A DNA stretch of 64,000 nt from Ziziphus jujuba (GCF_031755915.1 NC_083379.1:47624001-47688000); one strand, 5' to 3'. Shown: positions 23,232 through 36,842, numbered from the stretch's first letter. The notes: generated by a model not told the origin, from the sequence alone. Program-made: numbers and translations.

Positions 23232-25302
23232 ATGGAAAACAAAACAGAGTACAGAGGGCATGTATTAGCCATTCCATATCCAAGTCAAGGCCACATAAAC
23301 CCTCTGCTCCAATTCTGCAAGCACTTATCCTCAAAGGGCCCCAAAATCACCCTTGCCACCACTGTCTTCATATCCAACACCTTCAAACCAAACTTATCAA
23401 CCACCTCCGTTCAACTAGACACCATCTCGGATGGCTTCGACGATGGCGGGTTTGCTCATGCTGAGGGCGTCGCTGACTACTTAACAAAACTAGAAGCTGC
23501 CGGCTCCAAAACCCTGGCTGAGCTGATCTTAAAGTACAAGGATTCAGCAGATGATGACCCCATCGACTGCATAGTGTACGACTCCTTCTTGCCTTGGGCT
23601 TTGGATGTGGCCAAAGAGTTTGGGATACCCTCAGCTGCCTTCTTCACCCAAGCTTGCACCGTCAATTACATCTATTACTGTGTTCACCATGGCCTGCTCA
23701 ACCTTCCAATTCCTAATGATTCCTTCCCACTCTCTATTCCAGGCCTGCACTTTCTTGACATTCGGGACATGCCCTCCTTCATAAGCGTGGAGGGCTCTTA
23801 TCCCGCTTACTTCGAGATGGTGTTGAACCAATTTTCCAATGCGCACAAAGCCGATTTCATGCTTTTCACCGCTGTCTCAGACCTTGAGGAAGAGGTAATT
23901 AATTCGCTACATTACATTTGAGTCCGTTTCGCAGTGTCTATTTAATTTTTTAAAATTTTATTTAATAATTAGAAGTTATTTTGTTAAAAAATAGGATTTT
24001 AAATAAGAGTCATTAAATATTTATTCATTAAAAAAATATTATTTCTTTTAACTGTTTTAGATAAGTTTAAATTTTAAATTTTTCTAAAAAAAATTTTTTT
24101 TTCCAAAAAAAAAATTTAAGAGAGAATATTTAATGTATTTATTTATTTACAATTCAATATTTATTAATTTTTTATTTTTTTAAAAAAAATTACTAAATAA
24201 ATTTTTACAGATAAAAAATTTATTTTTATCAACTATGTTAAAATTTATTTATTCATTAATTATTATTATTTATGTATAACTGTTACTATAGACAAAGTTA
24301 AGTATTATACTGTAGATAATAGTTATCTACCGTTTTTAAATTTATGCCATTTGAAAATTATAAATAAATATTTCCACTAAATAATAGATAATTTTTCTTA
24401 CAGTAGCATTATAACGATTGTGTCCCTCCTATCCAATATAAATGTAACTATTCGAAATAATTGGTACGATTATATAATGAGTAATCAGTTAATCAATATA
24501 CACTACAATTAATTAGTTAATTAATTAACGTGAGCAGGTGGTGGGATGTATGTCAAAAGTATGTCCGTCCATGCTGACAATTGGGCCAACCATTCCTCCT
24601 GCCTACTTGAATAATGAGCATATGAGGATCAAATTCAAAGATGATGATAAAGAGTACGGGTTTAATCTGTTCGAATCTGAAGCATCGGGTGTTTGCATGG
24701 AGTGGCTCAACAAAAAGCCGCCAGGCTCTGTTGTGTATGTGTCGTTTGGTAGCATGGCCAATCTGAGTGGGAAACAAATAGAGGAACTTTCAATGGGACT
24801 GAAAGCTTCCAACATGTATTTCTTATGGGTGATAAGGGCCTCTGAACAGGAAAATCTGCCAGATAAATTTGAGGAAGATGATGATAAAGGGCTATTGGTG
24901 AAATGGTGCCCACAGTTGGAAGTCCTTGCCAATCAGGCCGTGGGGTGCTTCTTCACGCATTGTGGTTGGAATTCAGTGATAGAAGGATTGAGCTTGGGAG
25001 TTCCAATGGTAGCCATGCCTCTGTGGACCGACCAAACTACCAATGCCAAGCTTGTGGAGGATGTTTGGAAGGTCGGGGTTAGAGTTCGTGTGGATGAGAA
25101 TGGGATTGTGGGGAGACAAGAAATTAGTGGGTGCATTAAACAGGTGATGGAGGGGGAGAGGGCCAAAGAAATGAAATATAATGCTAATAAATGGAGAAAT
25201 GCCGCTATTCGGGCAATTAGTGACGGTGGCTCTTCCGACAACAACATTGACCGATTTATGTCCAAATTGAAATCGTCTCCTCCTCCAAGCTCTTCAAAGT
25301 AA
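23232..25302 (+). CDS. UGT74: UDP-glycosyltransferase, UGT74 family (the intact copy)
   Basis: Exon 1 is 23232-23894 and exon 2 is 24538-25302. The phase-0 intron has GT at 23895 and AG at 24536-24537. Together they give 475 residues, normal for family-1 plant glycosyltransferases. The catalytic His21 (SQGHINP) and its partner Asp117 (VYDSFLPW) are present. The PSPG donor-sugar box spans residues 344-387, exactly 44 residues, from WCPQ through HCGWNS to WTDQ, which favours UDP-glucose. The enzyme should be soluble and cytosolic, moving glucose to a small acceptor. UGT74 enzymes act on salicylate, auxin-type acids, glucosinolate precursors or triterpenoids, and the acceptor here cannot be read from sequence. 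It resembles the UGT74F type most. No disabling change was seen. Confidence 0.93.
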
Positions 25303-27526
25303 TCAGCTAGCTTGTTTGCGCAATTAGTATCAATGCAAGTTTATTATTATGTTATTTTAAAATAACGGTTATGCTATATATATATATATATATATTTAAA
25401 TATTCATAAATTTATTTATTAAATAATCTTGTTACATTTTTATTGATTAAAATATTTATATGTATGTATATACGAAAAATGAGTGAATTTTTAAAATAGA
25501 AGAAAAATGAATTAAATATTGCCATGATAAATATTTTTGTAACGATTGGTAAAATAATATAATTAAATCCAATCATTTATAATTTTATTTTCATGAAATT
25601 ATAATTATATATGTCCACATATAACGGACTGTGTATCTGTCTCTGTAATAAATTTGTTATATATGTGTGGTTGAATTAATTTCCCAATTTCCACAACCAC
25701 TTGATACACATGCGCAAGCAATGACGTTAGCTTGAATGCGATGTAGATGTTTTTTTTTTTTTTTTGGGTTTTTCAGTTGAAACGATGTGGTCATTTTATT
25801 AGGTTTTTTAATTAATTAATTAATCATATCATATCATATCATCCCGACCCCATCAAAACTCAAAAGGCCATTAACAAACATGAAGTACGTAGCGAAGGAG
25901 AAAATCTATTAATGCATCCGGTGCAGTTGCGCCCTTACTTGCGTTGGATGTGGGACCTGTAGATGGGATCCATGTCCTATGTAAACATGGGTGCACATGC
26001 ATCTAAGTGTGTATTCAAGTTTTTTCGATAATGAAGGAGTACACGAGTATTCTTATAACAAAAAAACAGTTTGAAGGAGAAAATTATTTACTAGGAAAGG
26101 GTTGCCTCGTAATTTTATTATTATTATTATTATTATTTTTTTTTTTTTTCTGAATAAAAAGAGAACTACAGTCAGTTGGTGCATGTGTGCCCAGCATTCC
26201 TGCTACAAATTAAATACAAATACAGCACCTTTTAATGTGGTCTCGATGAACCGCTAGCTGAATAATGGGAGTTCAATTTTGGTGGTTCACTTCATCATGG
26301 CATGTGGTTGAACTTGAACTGAGAGCGGGGCCTGATTGCATGACTTTCAGGTGTATAATGTACACACAACACATCTACCTACTTATATATATCAGATTTA
26401 CTATGGAGTGCCTCACGCTATTAGGTTACGGGATCAAGCTGTCACACATCATATTATCTAACATAAAATATGTAAAATATAATAGGAGTATAAGTGTTTT
26501 TTTTTTTTTTTAACAAAATTATATATATTATATATGTGGAACAAAATTAATCATATAATTAACAATATATATTTTTACCAAAAAATTTAACAATGTATAA
26601 GTGTACATATATCTATGGTTTATATCTAAATTACTAAGCAGCTTTGGATCTCACTATCTATGAGATCATTGTAATTAATTTATCCGTTAGTCTACGGATC
26701 ATTATTTGTATGTATTTCAATTAACCATATCGTTAAAAAGTCGCTGCTAACCTTGTGATGATGAATCACTAAATTAATCAAATTTATTCCGTCAGAGATT
26801 TAAGCAGTTGGAATATTAAATGGTTTACTGATCATAAATATACAGACAACAGGATACAAATTACAAATTAAGATGTATAACTCATATAACAAATTAACGT
26901 TGACCCAAAAAAAAAAAAAATTAACAAGAGTTTATTGGCTATTTTTGCTCTATTAATATTATTAATTTTTATTTTTTATTTTTTATTAATTTGCTATCCA
27001 AGCATGGTGGATTAGTGGGACAGAGGTTATATATGTACGGACGTTAAATACTTTTCAGCCCAACTGATGGAAGACACCGTGACTAAAAAAAAGATGATGG
27101 AAAACTAGAGGGATAGAAAAGAAGCGCATTTATTGGCTACTTTAACAATAATTTTGGATAGTTGACCCAAAAAAAAAAAAAACTTTTGATTGCGTGACAA
27201 AGGCAAGTTAACAAAGCCACCAATAGGATGTGTGTCCAAAATAATCTTGATTCTTATACTATGTTTGATTGTTCTACCTTTAGGCAGTTGACCTAAAACA
27301 AATTTATCTTAATATATATCTATATGTAAGCATATATAGGCAGTTGCTGATGTAAATGAAAACTTACATATGGTTTACTTTTGGTCTCTGTTTCTCTCCG
27401 TGTATGCCATTATCAACAAATATATAATATATATATATACTATGTAATGTAATCCATTGGGAATAGAGTGGTGGTCGGAATTAATCAAAAATAGAGAGAA
27501 AGAAAGAAAGAGAAAAATTGGTGGGA
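25303..27526. repeat. Duplicated spacer between type-A and type-B UGT genes
   Basis: Large parts match 59698-62173, for example the stretch after 26230 with that after 60660, and 27300-27526 with 61740-62173. The spacing differs through many indels and AT-rich expansions. No coding region is supported. It ends with the leader of the next UGT. Confidence 0.75.
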
Positions 27527-28135
27527 ATGGAAAAACAAGAAGAGATACGAGGGCAGGTATTGGTAATTCCAATCCCAGTGCAAGGGCATATAAACCCGAT
27601 GATACAGTTTTCAAAGCGGGTAGTTTCAAGGTGCAAGGGGCTCAAAGTCACACTGGTTGCTGCCTTTAATGACCCGGAGATTATGCTGAACATGATGCAA
27701 CCTCCTCATGATCATCATGAAGAAGAAGCAGAAGCAGGAGTAGCACCCTCTAAATCTAATTATATCACCCTCCACACCATTCCTTTCGAACCCTCGGAAG
27801 ATGGCACCGACCCCACCACCAATGTGGGTACATATTTCATTCACTTCCAAAAAGTAGTGTCCCTCCGATTAGCGCAGCTCTTGCAAAGACAACAATTTAC
27901 ATGTGTTATCTGTGACTCCTTTATGCCATGGGCTCTTGACGTTGCCAAACAGCAAGGCCTATTTGCAGCCTGTTTCTTCACCCAGTCCAACGCTGTTAAT
28001 GCCATTTACTACAACGTCCATGAAGGCCTCCTCAAAGTTCCACTAGTTGATCCGCTTGTACCTCTGGTCGGCCTCCCACCTCTTGAGGTTTTCGACCTCC
28101 CATCTTTTGTTTATGATTCACTATCATACCCTTCC
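27527..28135 (+). pseudogene. UGT74-type exon 1, truncated by an LTR insertion
   Basis: The ATG at 27527 opens 203 codons. They show the catalytic VQGHINP motif (His21), the CDSFMPWALDVAK segment with the partner Asp, and the FFTQSNAVNAIYY segment typical of the family. The frame is clean until a long-LTR sequence begins at 28136, in the loop before the end of exon 1. Neither the rest of exon 1 nor an exon 2 is found right of the LTR (after 33054). It is related to the gene at 35124 and forms the type-B partner of 23232. Transcription might still occur, but a working enzyme is impossible without the PSPG box. Confidence 0.88.
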
Positions 28136-28175
28136 TGTAACACCCCGTCCCAAATCACATCAGAATTCGTGCACG

Positions 28176-28217
28176 TTGACCGAGGTTGACCGTTGACCGA
28201 GTGGGTCAAAAGTTGAC
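28176..28217 (+). promoter_or_regulatory. W-box array at the LTR start
   Basis: TTGAC cores occur at 28176, 28186, 28193 and 28213, plus one complement at 28205, within the first 85 bp of the LTR. This corresponds to the array at 17398-17434. WRKY responsiveness is inferred from the motif only. Confidence 0.55.
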
Positions 28218-28650
28218 TTTTTGTTCCAGTTGTAATTTCTAGTTGACCATGGTACCGTGGCGAAGTGCACGATGCCCCGAGTTCGTAGACTAGTAGCACG
28301 TCGAAAACGAAGCTACGGTTTGAAAGTTATGGGCAAACTGTCGAGGTGCGAACTGTCCAAAAGGTGCCGGGAATTGAATTTTTATTGTTGTGTAATTTTG
28401 TTTTGAATTTTGTATGGTTGTAAATTACTCGTCAATACGAGTTCATAGACTAACGGCACGCTTAAATTGGACATCTGGTTAAAAAGTTATGGATGTTTGA
28501 AGTTCGCCGGATACTGTAATATTTTATTATATCTGGCTTAAGTGCACAGTAACGCCACATGTCATCACCTGGTTGGTCCACTTGGATGAACAGTGTCACC
28601 CAAGGTGGCTTTTATTTGGCAAAAACATCGGGGAGGAGAGAGAAAGAAAG

Positions 28651-28654
<4 letters not shown>

Positions 28655-28712
<58 letters not shown>
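28655..28712. repeat. GA microsatellite inside the LTR
   Basis: About 58 bp of nearly pure GA. The same LTR position in other copies holds a shorter CT/GA-rich stretch (8560-8585, 16940-16965), so the tract expanded in this copy. Confidence 0.9.
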
Positions 28713-28715
<3 letters not shown>

Positions 28716-28907
28716 GACCGGTCGCCGGAAATCGTCCAATTTTCCTGCCGATCCTTACTACACATGCCGGCCAGAAGGGAGCGCCTTCCCATTTCCGGCC
28801 GAACCCTGAAATTTCATGACCGTCGATAGCCAGACACGAGCGACGATTTTTCCCCTCCACCACCGGCCACCGCCGTTGACCCGTTTCTGGCCACTTTCAG
28901 GCCACAC

Positions 28908-31760
28908 TGTCAGGACCCGTCCAGAATTCCTTTCCCGGAACCCTAGATAAGCCCTGATCCCAGGGAAATACCACCGAACCTTCCAACGGAAAATCCGGCA
29001 GCACCTCCCCTAAGGGTAGGACTAACCAAAAAAATTACCTGCACTGAAAACACACTTCTATAAACATCCCCTTATTCCTCCCACGATACTACAAATTGGT
29101 TCCACAAATTTCAGCACTTCAAAAGAAAACAGCAGCAACCCAGTGCATAAATAAATGTGTCCAATACAGTATACAGAGCATTATACAATTAAATGTGGAA
29201 TTTATAAAATGACAGATAAAGAAGCAATACAAGTTCGAGAGGAAAAAGGGAAGAAAAACTTCTTGAACCTTCGGCAACAAACTGAGACTTTGGGCTCGCC
29301 CTGGACAATCAACGTTTCCAACCTGGACCTATCTACTATACAATATAATATCACGGTAATAACGTAGGTAAATAATAATTACTTGGAAATAATAATTTCT
29401 CTCAAACCCTTACAATTCTCTCGGTTGGAAAAGTTTCCCTTTTAAAACATTTTCACAAAACTTTTTGTTCGTACTTCCCGAAAACCAAGGGACCAAATAA
29501 TTTAATAAACAACAAATAAATAAATAAATAAATACCCCAAATATAAATAAACTGCAATAATTTATAATAAATAATTTTGTACTCTTTGGGGTTTGGAACT
29601 TTATTTGAAAATTACACTTGACAATTACACTTGACTTGACGCACCACACCATATACCAGTGATGCCCTCCGATACCCAGCGTCCTGAGCACCGACTGGCG
29701 GGGGGATTAAAGAGAGAAACTTGCAAACGGCACTTCGGCGTCCCGACAGTACCGCTGCTGAAACCATCATCCCGGCCAAGGAGGGGGGCGGCTGCGTGCA
29801 ATAACAAACTTGCCTGCCCACGGTCCAATGGCAACTCACGGGTGAAATAATAATACTTGCGCGCTGAACCACATATACATATACCAGAACACCAATACTG
29901 TGTGAATGCGTCTAAAATAATTATTAAACCAACCGTACCGTTTTCCAAAATTACCGTGGGAAATATACCAAATTTTCGCACTTACCATCCCACATATTTT
30001 TATTCAACAAACCGGTACGAAAACATCGATAACAAATGAAACCATATCTTTTCTCGTAATACGAGATTCAACAATTGAAATACCGCGGGCATAATTTATA
30101 AAATTAAACCACCAACTTAAACAATATTTTCATAAAATATTTAATCCAATTATGCCCGAAAAATAATATAAAATCCAAACACAATGAATTACTGAAAACA
30201 CTTGCTCATGTGTAATAAATACCATTTAATCACAATAAAATAATAATCGGGAATTTCTAATGACCCCAAAATTCCATTTAGCGCCAATGGGTAAATATAT
30301 ATATAAAATAATATTTTTCCCGATTATATTTAAAATACGCCACATGAGCACAAATTACAGATATCAATTTAACACCACATAAATACAATTAATTACCCCA
30401 AAAACATTTTCAAAGGTGGGTCACTCATCTGGAGCATGCAATTAAACCATGATCCACCATGGGATCAATTCCACGACTCACCGGTGCTCCTAAAACACAA
30501 TTCACACACAGTCAAATAAATTAATATTTTATTCGGATAAATAATATCCGGTACCCGGGGGGTCAAACACAAACGTTATCCAAAATAGGCGAATAATATA
30601 CCGAATCGAAGCTTGAGCGACGAGGATTACAAATCCGGTCTCCATCGACCCCAATTCCGCCGGAGGTGGCCAGAAAGCTTCGGCCGGATTTAAACTTGAG
30701 GGATCTCTCAAACGGTGGGGATTTTGGGCAATCTAACCCCGGAAATGGATTCAGAGGGGTAAAAAATGGTGGAATAGAGGTATGGGTCGGGCTGGATTGG
30801 TCGGAAACGGCGAGAATCGCCAGAAAAACGTAACCGGCCGCCGCCGGCTTCACCGGCCCGATCTGGGCACATCCGGCGGCGACTGGCCGGGAAATTTGGA
30901 GGTTGAGGTCGCGGCGAGATGGGCTACACCGGTGGCCAGCGCGTGTGACATTCCAGCGACTGAAATCCGGCCAAACGGTCGGTCAAACAGAGAGAGGGAG
31001 AGAGTCAAAGGAGAGAGAGAGGGAAAAGTCTGTGCGTGTTTCTTTTGTCTCTGTCAGGCTCGGGGAAGAAGAAGGGAAGGAAGGGAAAAGAAAAAAGAAA
31101 AAAAAAAAAAGGAGGGTGTTTTCCCACGTGGGGAAAAAGAAAAGAAAAAGAAAAAGAAAAAGAAAAAGAAAAAAATAAAATAAAATAATAAAAATAATTA
31201 AATAATCAAATAATAATATTATTATTTAAAATAATAATAAAAATAATTTGATATTACACATGGTTGACATGTGGCTTCTCAACATGGTGACACATGGTCA
31301 CCTTCATTAAGTCACACGTGGCACATCGTTACGCGTTTAAAAATAATATTAAAATAATACAGTGTTTGAAAAACTCTACAGGTCTATAACTTTCAAACCA
31401 CATGTCCAAATCGGACGTGCCGCTAGTTTACGTACTCGTATCGACGAACACTTTACAACCATGCATGAGTCAACGCTCAACTTTGCATGAATAAAAAGTC
31501 AACCCTGGCACCCCTTGGACAGTTTGGACCTCAACTTGTTTTGCTTATAACTTTCAAACCGTAGCTCCGTTTTGAACGCGCTACTAGTCTACGAACTCGT
31601 GCCAACGTGTACTTCGTAACAGTACCTCAGTCAACCTAGAATTTCAACCAGGTCAAAAAGTCAACTTTTGACCCCTTGGTCAACGGTCAGCGGTCAAAGT
31701 CAACAGTCAACCTCGGTCAACGTGCAAAAATTCCGACATGGTTCGGGACGGGGTGTTACA
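28908..31760 (-). mobile_element. Solo LTR nested head-to-head inside the 28136 LTR
   Basis: The unit starts TGTCAGGACC and ends GGGGTGTTACA. ACAC flanks it at 28904-28907 and 31761-31764. The uninterrupted sibling sequence, on the complement near 8507, has one ACAC. Its orientation is opposite to the host LTR, which creates long inverted repeats. It has a purine-rich tract at 31090-31180 and the CACGTG near-palindrome at 31119, as in the other solo LTRs. Confidence 0.86.
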
Positions 31761-33054
31761 ACACGCGCTAGCCACCCCTCACCACCTCCTCAATTCCTGC
31801 CTACCCACCAAATTTCACGGCCACCAGACCTCCGACGCGCCGGGATCGGAGCATTTTCCGGTGAGGCGCCGAAAATCTTCAAACCCCGATCTCTTCGCCG
31901 TCCGGCCTTCGTTTGCCTCACCACCGGTCCCATTGGAATTCTCTCCCCTCGATCTACAAAACCCCCCAAAATCTCAGCCAACGGCCACCGCACGCGCTGC
32001 CGCCGGCGACGGTTGCCGGTGACCGCGGCGGCTCGCCGGAAGTCACTGTTCCGGCGAGTACCCAGTTGCACTACCGGTCCATGTCCACTAATTCCGACCT
32101 TTTGAATCCAAATCCGGCGTCCCTTTCCTCCAATTCGTGACGGTTTGGGAGAATTGAGGAGTCGAATCCCGAAAACTTTCCGGTGAGATTTCGGCCACCT
32201 CTGGTCCGATCTCCGGAAAGTAAGACCGACTCCGTGATCCTCATCACTCAAGCTTCGATTCGGTATATCACTCGTAATTTTTTAGTTGTCGTTTGTGTTC
32301 GCTCCCCGGGTACCCATTTGGGAGTTACCCGATTAAAATATTAATATATTTGGTTGGTATACTGTGGCTGTTTTAGGTGCGCGTGCGAGTAGTGGAGTTG
32401 ATCCTGCGGAAGATCTTAGCTGATATACGCGCTTAAGGTGAGTGACCCACCTTTAAAAAAAATATTTTGGGGCAATTAACTATATTTAATTGATGTTTAA
32501 TTGATATTTGAATTATGCTCATGTGGTGCAATTTAATTATGATTTTATTGTGATTTAGTTTTAATTATTATGCATGAGCAAGGTATTTTCAGTAATAAAT
32601 TATATGTGGTTTTAAATATTATTTTTGGGCATAATTGGTTTAAATATTTTATGAAAATATTTGTTTAAATTGGTGGTTTAATTTTATAATTATGCCCACG
32701 GTATTTTATTTGTTGAACCTCGTACTACGAGAAAAATTATTGTTTTATTGGTTATCGATGTTTTCGCATCGGGTTGTTAAATGAAAATATGTGGGATGGT
32801 AAATGTGAAAATTGGTATATTTTCCACGGTAATTTGGAAAGAACGGTACGGTTATAATTGATTTAATAATTATTTTAGACGCATTCATACAGTATTGGTG
32901 TTCTGGTGTATGTATATGGTTAGCGCGCAAGTATTATGTCTCCCGTGAGTTGCCATTGGACCGTGGGCAGGCAAGTTTGATATTGGCCACAGCCGCCCCC
33001 TCCTTGGCCGGGATGACGGTTTCAGCAGCGGTACTGTCGGGACGCCGAAGTGCA

Positions 33055-33564
33055 AAAATAATAATATATGTATATTTGGAAATTGGTACCGAGATTTATA
33101 TTATGTATATGTTGAAACAAATATGATACAAACAACTTGCTTGTTAGATTAATTTTGACAGTGAGAGCGCAGATGGTGACAATTTACCTACCAAGATATA
33201 TATGATTATACAGCCTATAGTACATTTCCCGACATATATCAAAATTGCACTTTATTATATATACTAGCTAGTATTGGATCCATAGATATTATATATGGAA
33301 ACAAAATTGATCACCTTTTACTATATAATCAGGTGTTTATATAGATAGTACATATCAAATATGTTGGTAATAGCCACTGCTTCCTTGAGCAGTGAGTACT
33401 CAAATTCAAATCCTCCCATTTCCATTATGAAAAAAAAAAAAATACATATATATATATATATAGATATTTTGCCTGCATAAGATGGGTATAGATAGATGGA
33501 TGAAATTCCAATTATCACTCCATGTTAGTGGGAACGCCCATTGGTCCATGCATGTTTACATGTA
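33055..33564. other. AT-rich sequence after the LTR break
   Basis: No gene or repeat border is visible. It lies between the truncated LTR and a UGT scrap. Confidence 0.5.
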
Positions 33565-33693
33565 GTGGTGATTCCCCTTCCTGTTGAAGGTCATATGAAC
33601 CGAATGCCAGAGTTTTCAAAATCAAAGCGCTTCCTCTCCAAGTCCAAGGGGAATGGACTCCAGGTCACACTGGTTGCCCCCGCATCTTCATAG
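33565..33693 (+). pseudogene. UGT74 exon-1 fragment, 42 codons
   Basis: The frame reads VVIPLPVEGHMNRMPEFSKS and continues to VTLVAP before a TAG at 33691. It aligns with the N-terminal strand, the catalytic-His loop and the second strand of the neighbouring UGTs. The catalytic His is present as EGHMN. Nothing upstream or downstream continues the gene. It is probably a leftover from an unequal exchange or deletion in the cluster. Confidence 0.8.
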
Positions 33694-35123
33694 GGCCGAC
33701 CTCTTGGAAGCTCAAACGCTAGTGCCATTCAATATCCTCTCAAGCTAGCTAGCTAGGAGCCAGTATAATTTACAAACATGTTTCAAGGCCACTTATAACA
33801 AACATAGAAAACAGATTAAAAAATTTTTGGGGAACATATGGTAGCTAGAAGTTTACAACTATATATATGTATATAGATATATACATGTTGAGAAGTAACT
33901 TGACAATCCGACCAAAAATATGGTATCCATTTTACGTAGCTCTATCGGTAGATTAATTTCTTAAAGCCAGCCAAAGCCAAGATAAGATGGTCATTAACCT
34001 ACAGGATTATCCTTCAATATGTAAATCATATTTATATGATATTTAACACTTTTTTTTTTCCTAAAATATATGTATATACTTATATCATATTATCACTAAA
34101 TTTCGAAATTAAAAAATTATGTTAAGAAATGATGTACTATATCTACATGAGGCAAGTATGTGATGAATTTCAATTATACAGTTTCACGTGCGCGTGGAGA
34201 TTCATGTGAACATCACCAATTGTTTTATGTACACCCTGCTTACAATAGCGTGTAAACTCGCTCACTATAATTAACAAAATCAAACAATATTATATATTAA
34301 AAGACATTAATTAATTGCCAAATGGATGGGCAACCGCCGGCCGGCACATGAACGATCAATTAATTAATTTAATAGAGGTGCAAACCATGATGCGGAGCAG
34401 ATGGAGTAGACGAAAACAAAATATCAAATTCACGACTCTGGTCTGTCAATATGAATGTATCGTTGAAACTCACCGATAAATGAGACCGACGGAGACAAAT
34501 TTTAGCTTTGCTGTGCCCTCGTATATTTAAACTGCGTAGGCAAGAGCGTGGGTGGCAATAAATAAATTAAAATTGACTAGGTGCAGACTCCTTCGAATTT
34601 GTCGCCTTTGGAGCATTTACCTAAGGAAAAAAAATTTCCTAGACATAGGTACAAAATATACACATATACAAATATTAACAAAGAGAATAGCTGGCCCAAA
34701 TTTTTGTACAAACTTGATTAAATAACTTTGAGGAATTCAATCATCTTAGTAAGGTACTTTTTTTTTTTAATTTTTATATATTGAAAGTGGGGATACAAAC
34801 TTAAGTAACTTCACATGTAAAGCTGTCTTGAAGACCTTCACCAATTTTTTTTTTTTTTAATGAATAAAAAGGATGCTTTTGATAGTATCGTATACATCAT
34901 ACCGTATTTATGATAACAACTAAACTTACCAAACCTCAACTCTCAAACTTGTGGATGTGAAGCTGAGCATTTCTTATCCTGAGCTACGTTCTTCACCAAC
35001 TACTTGAATAGAAGTAAAAGTATTGCAACTTATGTATATATATATTAATGTTCAACACAAGTGTGTCTAAGTTTGATAGAGAAAGAAGGAGAAGTGGACT
35101 ACAAACAAAACAAATTAAATTAA
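33694..35123. other. Spacer upstream of the third UGT gene
   Basis: AT-rich sequence with T and TA runs and no supported gene. The segment just before 35124 is purine-rich, as in the other UGT leaders. Confidence 0.5.
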
Positions 35124-36339
35124 ATGGAGAAAGGAGAAAGAGGTGAAGGTGAAGGTGGTCGTCGGAAACCCCACGTACTGGCGTTTCCATTTCCCTTCCA
35201 AGGTCATATTAATCCCCTGCTGCAGTTTTCAAAGCGCCTAGTCTCCAAGGGCCTCTAAGTCACATTTGTTATCCCCTTCACCGACTCCAACTTGGACTTG
35301 GACATCGATCAAGCTCAACGACGGCTACCACCCACTCTCAGGGTTCACACCATAAGCATTAATCCTGACGATGAACTCAAAAGCGCCGATGATTTCTTCA
35401 ATCACTTCGAAAAAGTTGTATCCCTCAGATTAAAAGAGTTCATCCACGCACAAGAAGCCCTTGGTAACCATGTTTCTTGTGTTGTTTATGATTCTATTAT
35501 GCCATGGGCTCTGGAGGTTGCAAGAGACCAAGGTGTTGTGGCAGCTTCCTTCTTCACCCAGTCCAACGCCATTAATGCTATATACTACAGGGTCCATGAA
35601 GGCCTGCTCAGAGTTCCAGTGAAGCAGGAGGAGCTTGCAGTGCTGGGGCTCAGGCTTGGGCTGCCACCACTGGAGATCTCAGACCTGACATCTTTGGTCT
35701 ATGATTTTCATTCCTACCCATCCTCCTTGCGCCATGTCATCTCTCGATTTTCTAATTTCAAAAAGGCCGATTGGGTCTTTGACAACACTTTTGACACCTT
35801 GGAGGAACGGGTAACCATGTCTTCCAACTTGTTCTACCATTCAGAAATTAAATAATCAATTAATTTCTTTCATGATCTCGTCTTCAGGTGGTCAGCCCAA
35901 TGGCCAGCCAGTGGCCAATCAAGAATATTGGACCAACCATTCCATCCACCTACTTAGATAACAACATATTAAAGGCCGACCAAGATTATGGTCTCAGCCT
36001 CTTGAAACCGCAAGCCAACATTTGCAGTAAGTGGCTAGACTCCAAAGAAACCGGTTCAGTAGTTTATGTGTCGTTTGGGAGCTTGGCCACCATGAAGGAG
36101 GACCAAATGGAAGAACTAGCATGGGGCATTTCGATGAGCAACAATCATTTCCTGTGGGTTGTCAGACAAGAGGAATTAAACAAGCTTCCCATCAATTTCA
36201 TACAAGACACTGCTGACAAGGGTCTGGTGGTGACATGGTGCCCCCAATTACAAGGTTTGGCTCACAGAGCGGTGGGGTGCTTCGTGACTCACTGTGGTTG
36301 GACCTCCACGCTGGAAGCTCTCAATTTGGGGGTGCCAAT

Positions 36340-36840
36340 TGTCACGGTTGGGGCATTTCATCGAACACTTGGTGAGCATTCTCTCCATTTTGGGCCTATT
36401 CTGGGCCTTACAATGGGCCAAGCACCTAAAGTAGTGTAGAATTCTCTAGAACCTTATGGAGAACTCTAGGTCAAGCCATGTACATATCCATTTCTAGATG
36501 CTTCTTTAGATATTTTTGTAAAACAGGTGGGAAGGATCTAGACACCCATTCTCCATCGTAGGATTAAAGCAATTATAGCCGTAGGATTAGACTTTGTATG
36601 CCTATAAATAGGTGGAGGCCTCATTTGGCCAAACCATCCAAGGAATCAAGAGTCCAAGCTACACTTGTAAAGCTCTCTTTTAAGCAATATACTTTCATTC
36701 TCCCAAACTCTCTTTGTGCTCTAGCTTTCTTTGCTTAGCTTTCTCTTTTAGTGAGCAAAAGGCTTACTTAGTTACAACAAAAGTTCGGAATAGCAACTAA
36801 GGCCACACGGCTTGAAGGGATAAGAAACAAGTCCGTGACA
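36340..36840 (+). repeat. 5' LTR of chromovirus B
   Basis: This 501-bp LTR includes a TATA-like TATAAATA near 36602 that may be the element promoter. It begins after CAAT in the UGT exon. Confidence 0.93.
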
Positions 36841-36842
36841 AG

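Larger units (their letters stand above)
28136..33054 (+). mobile_element. Truncated long LTR (plus strand) split by a nested LTR
   Basis: The LTR begins TGTAACACCCCG within the UGT exon, runs to 28907 and resumes at 31765. It stops at about 33054, roughly 0.65-0.7 kb short of a complete LTR by comparison with 54034-54891. The 3' end and the second target copy are missing, so a deletion took the LTR end together with the rest of the UGT gene. It is the same family as 6291-17475 but in the opposite orientation. Confidence 0.82.

Noticed and set aside
28559..28863. Arg-Glu or Ser-Leu repeat proteins
   Set aside because: They arise from translating the GA microsatellite in several frames.
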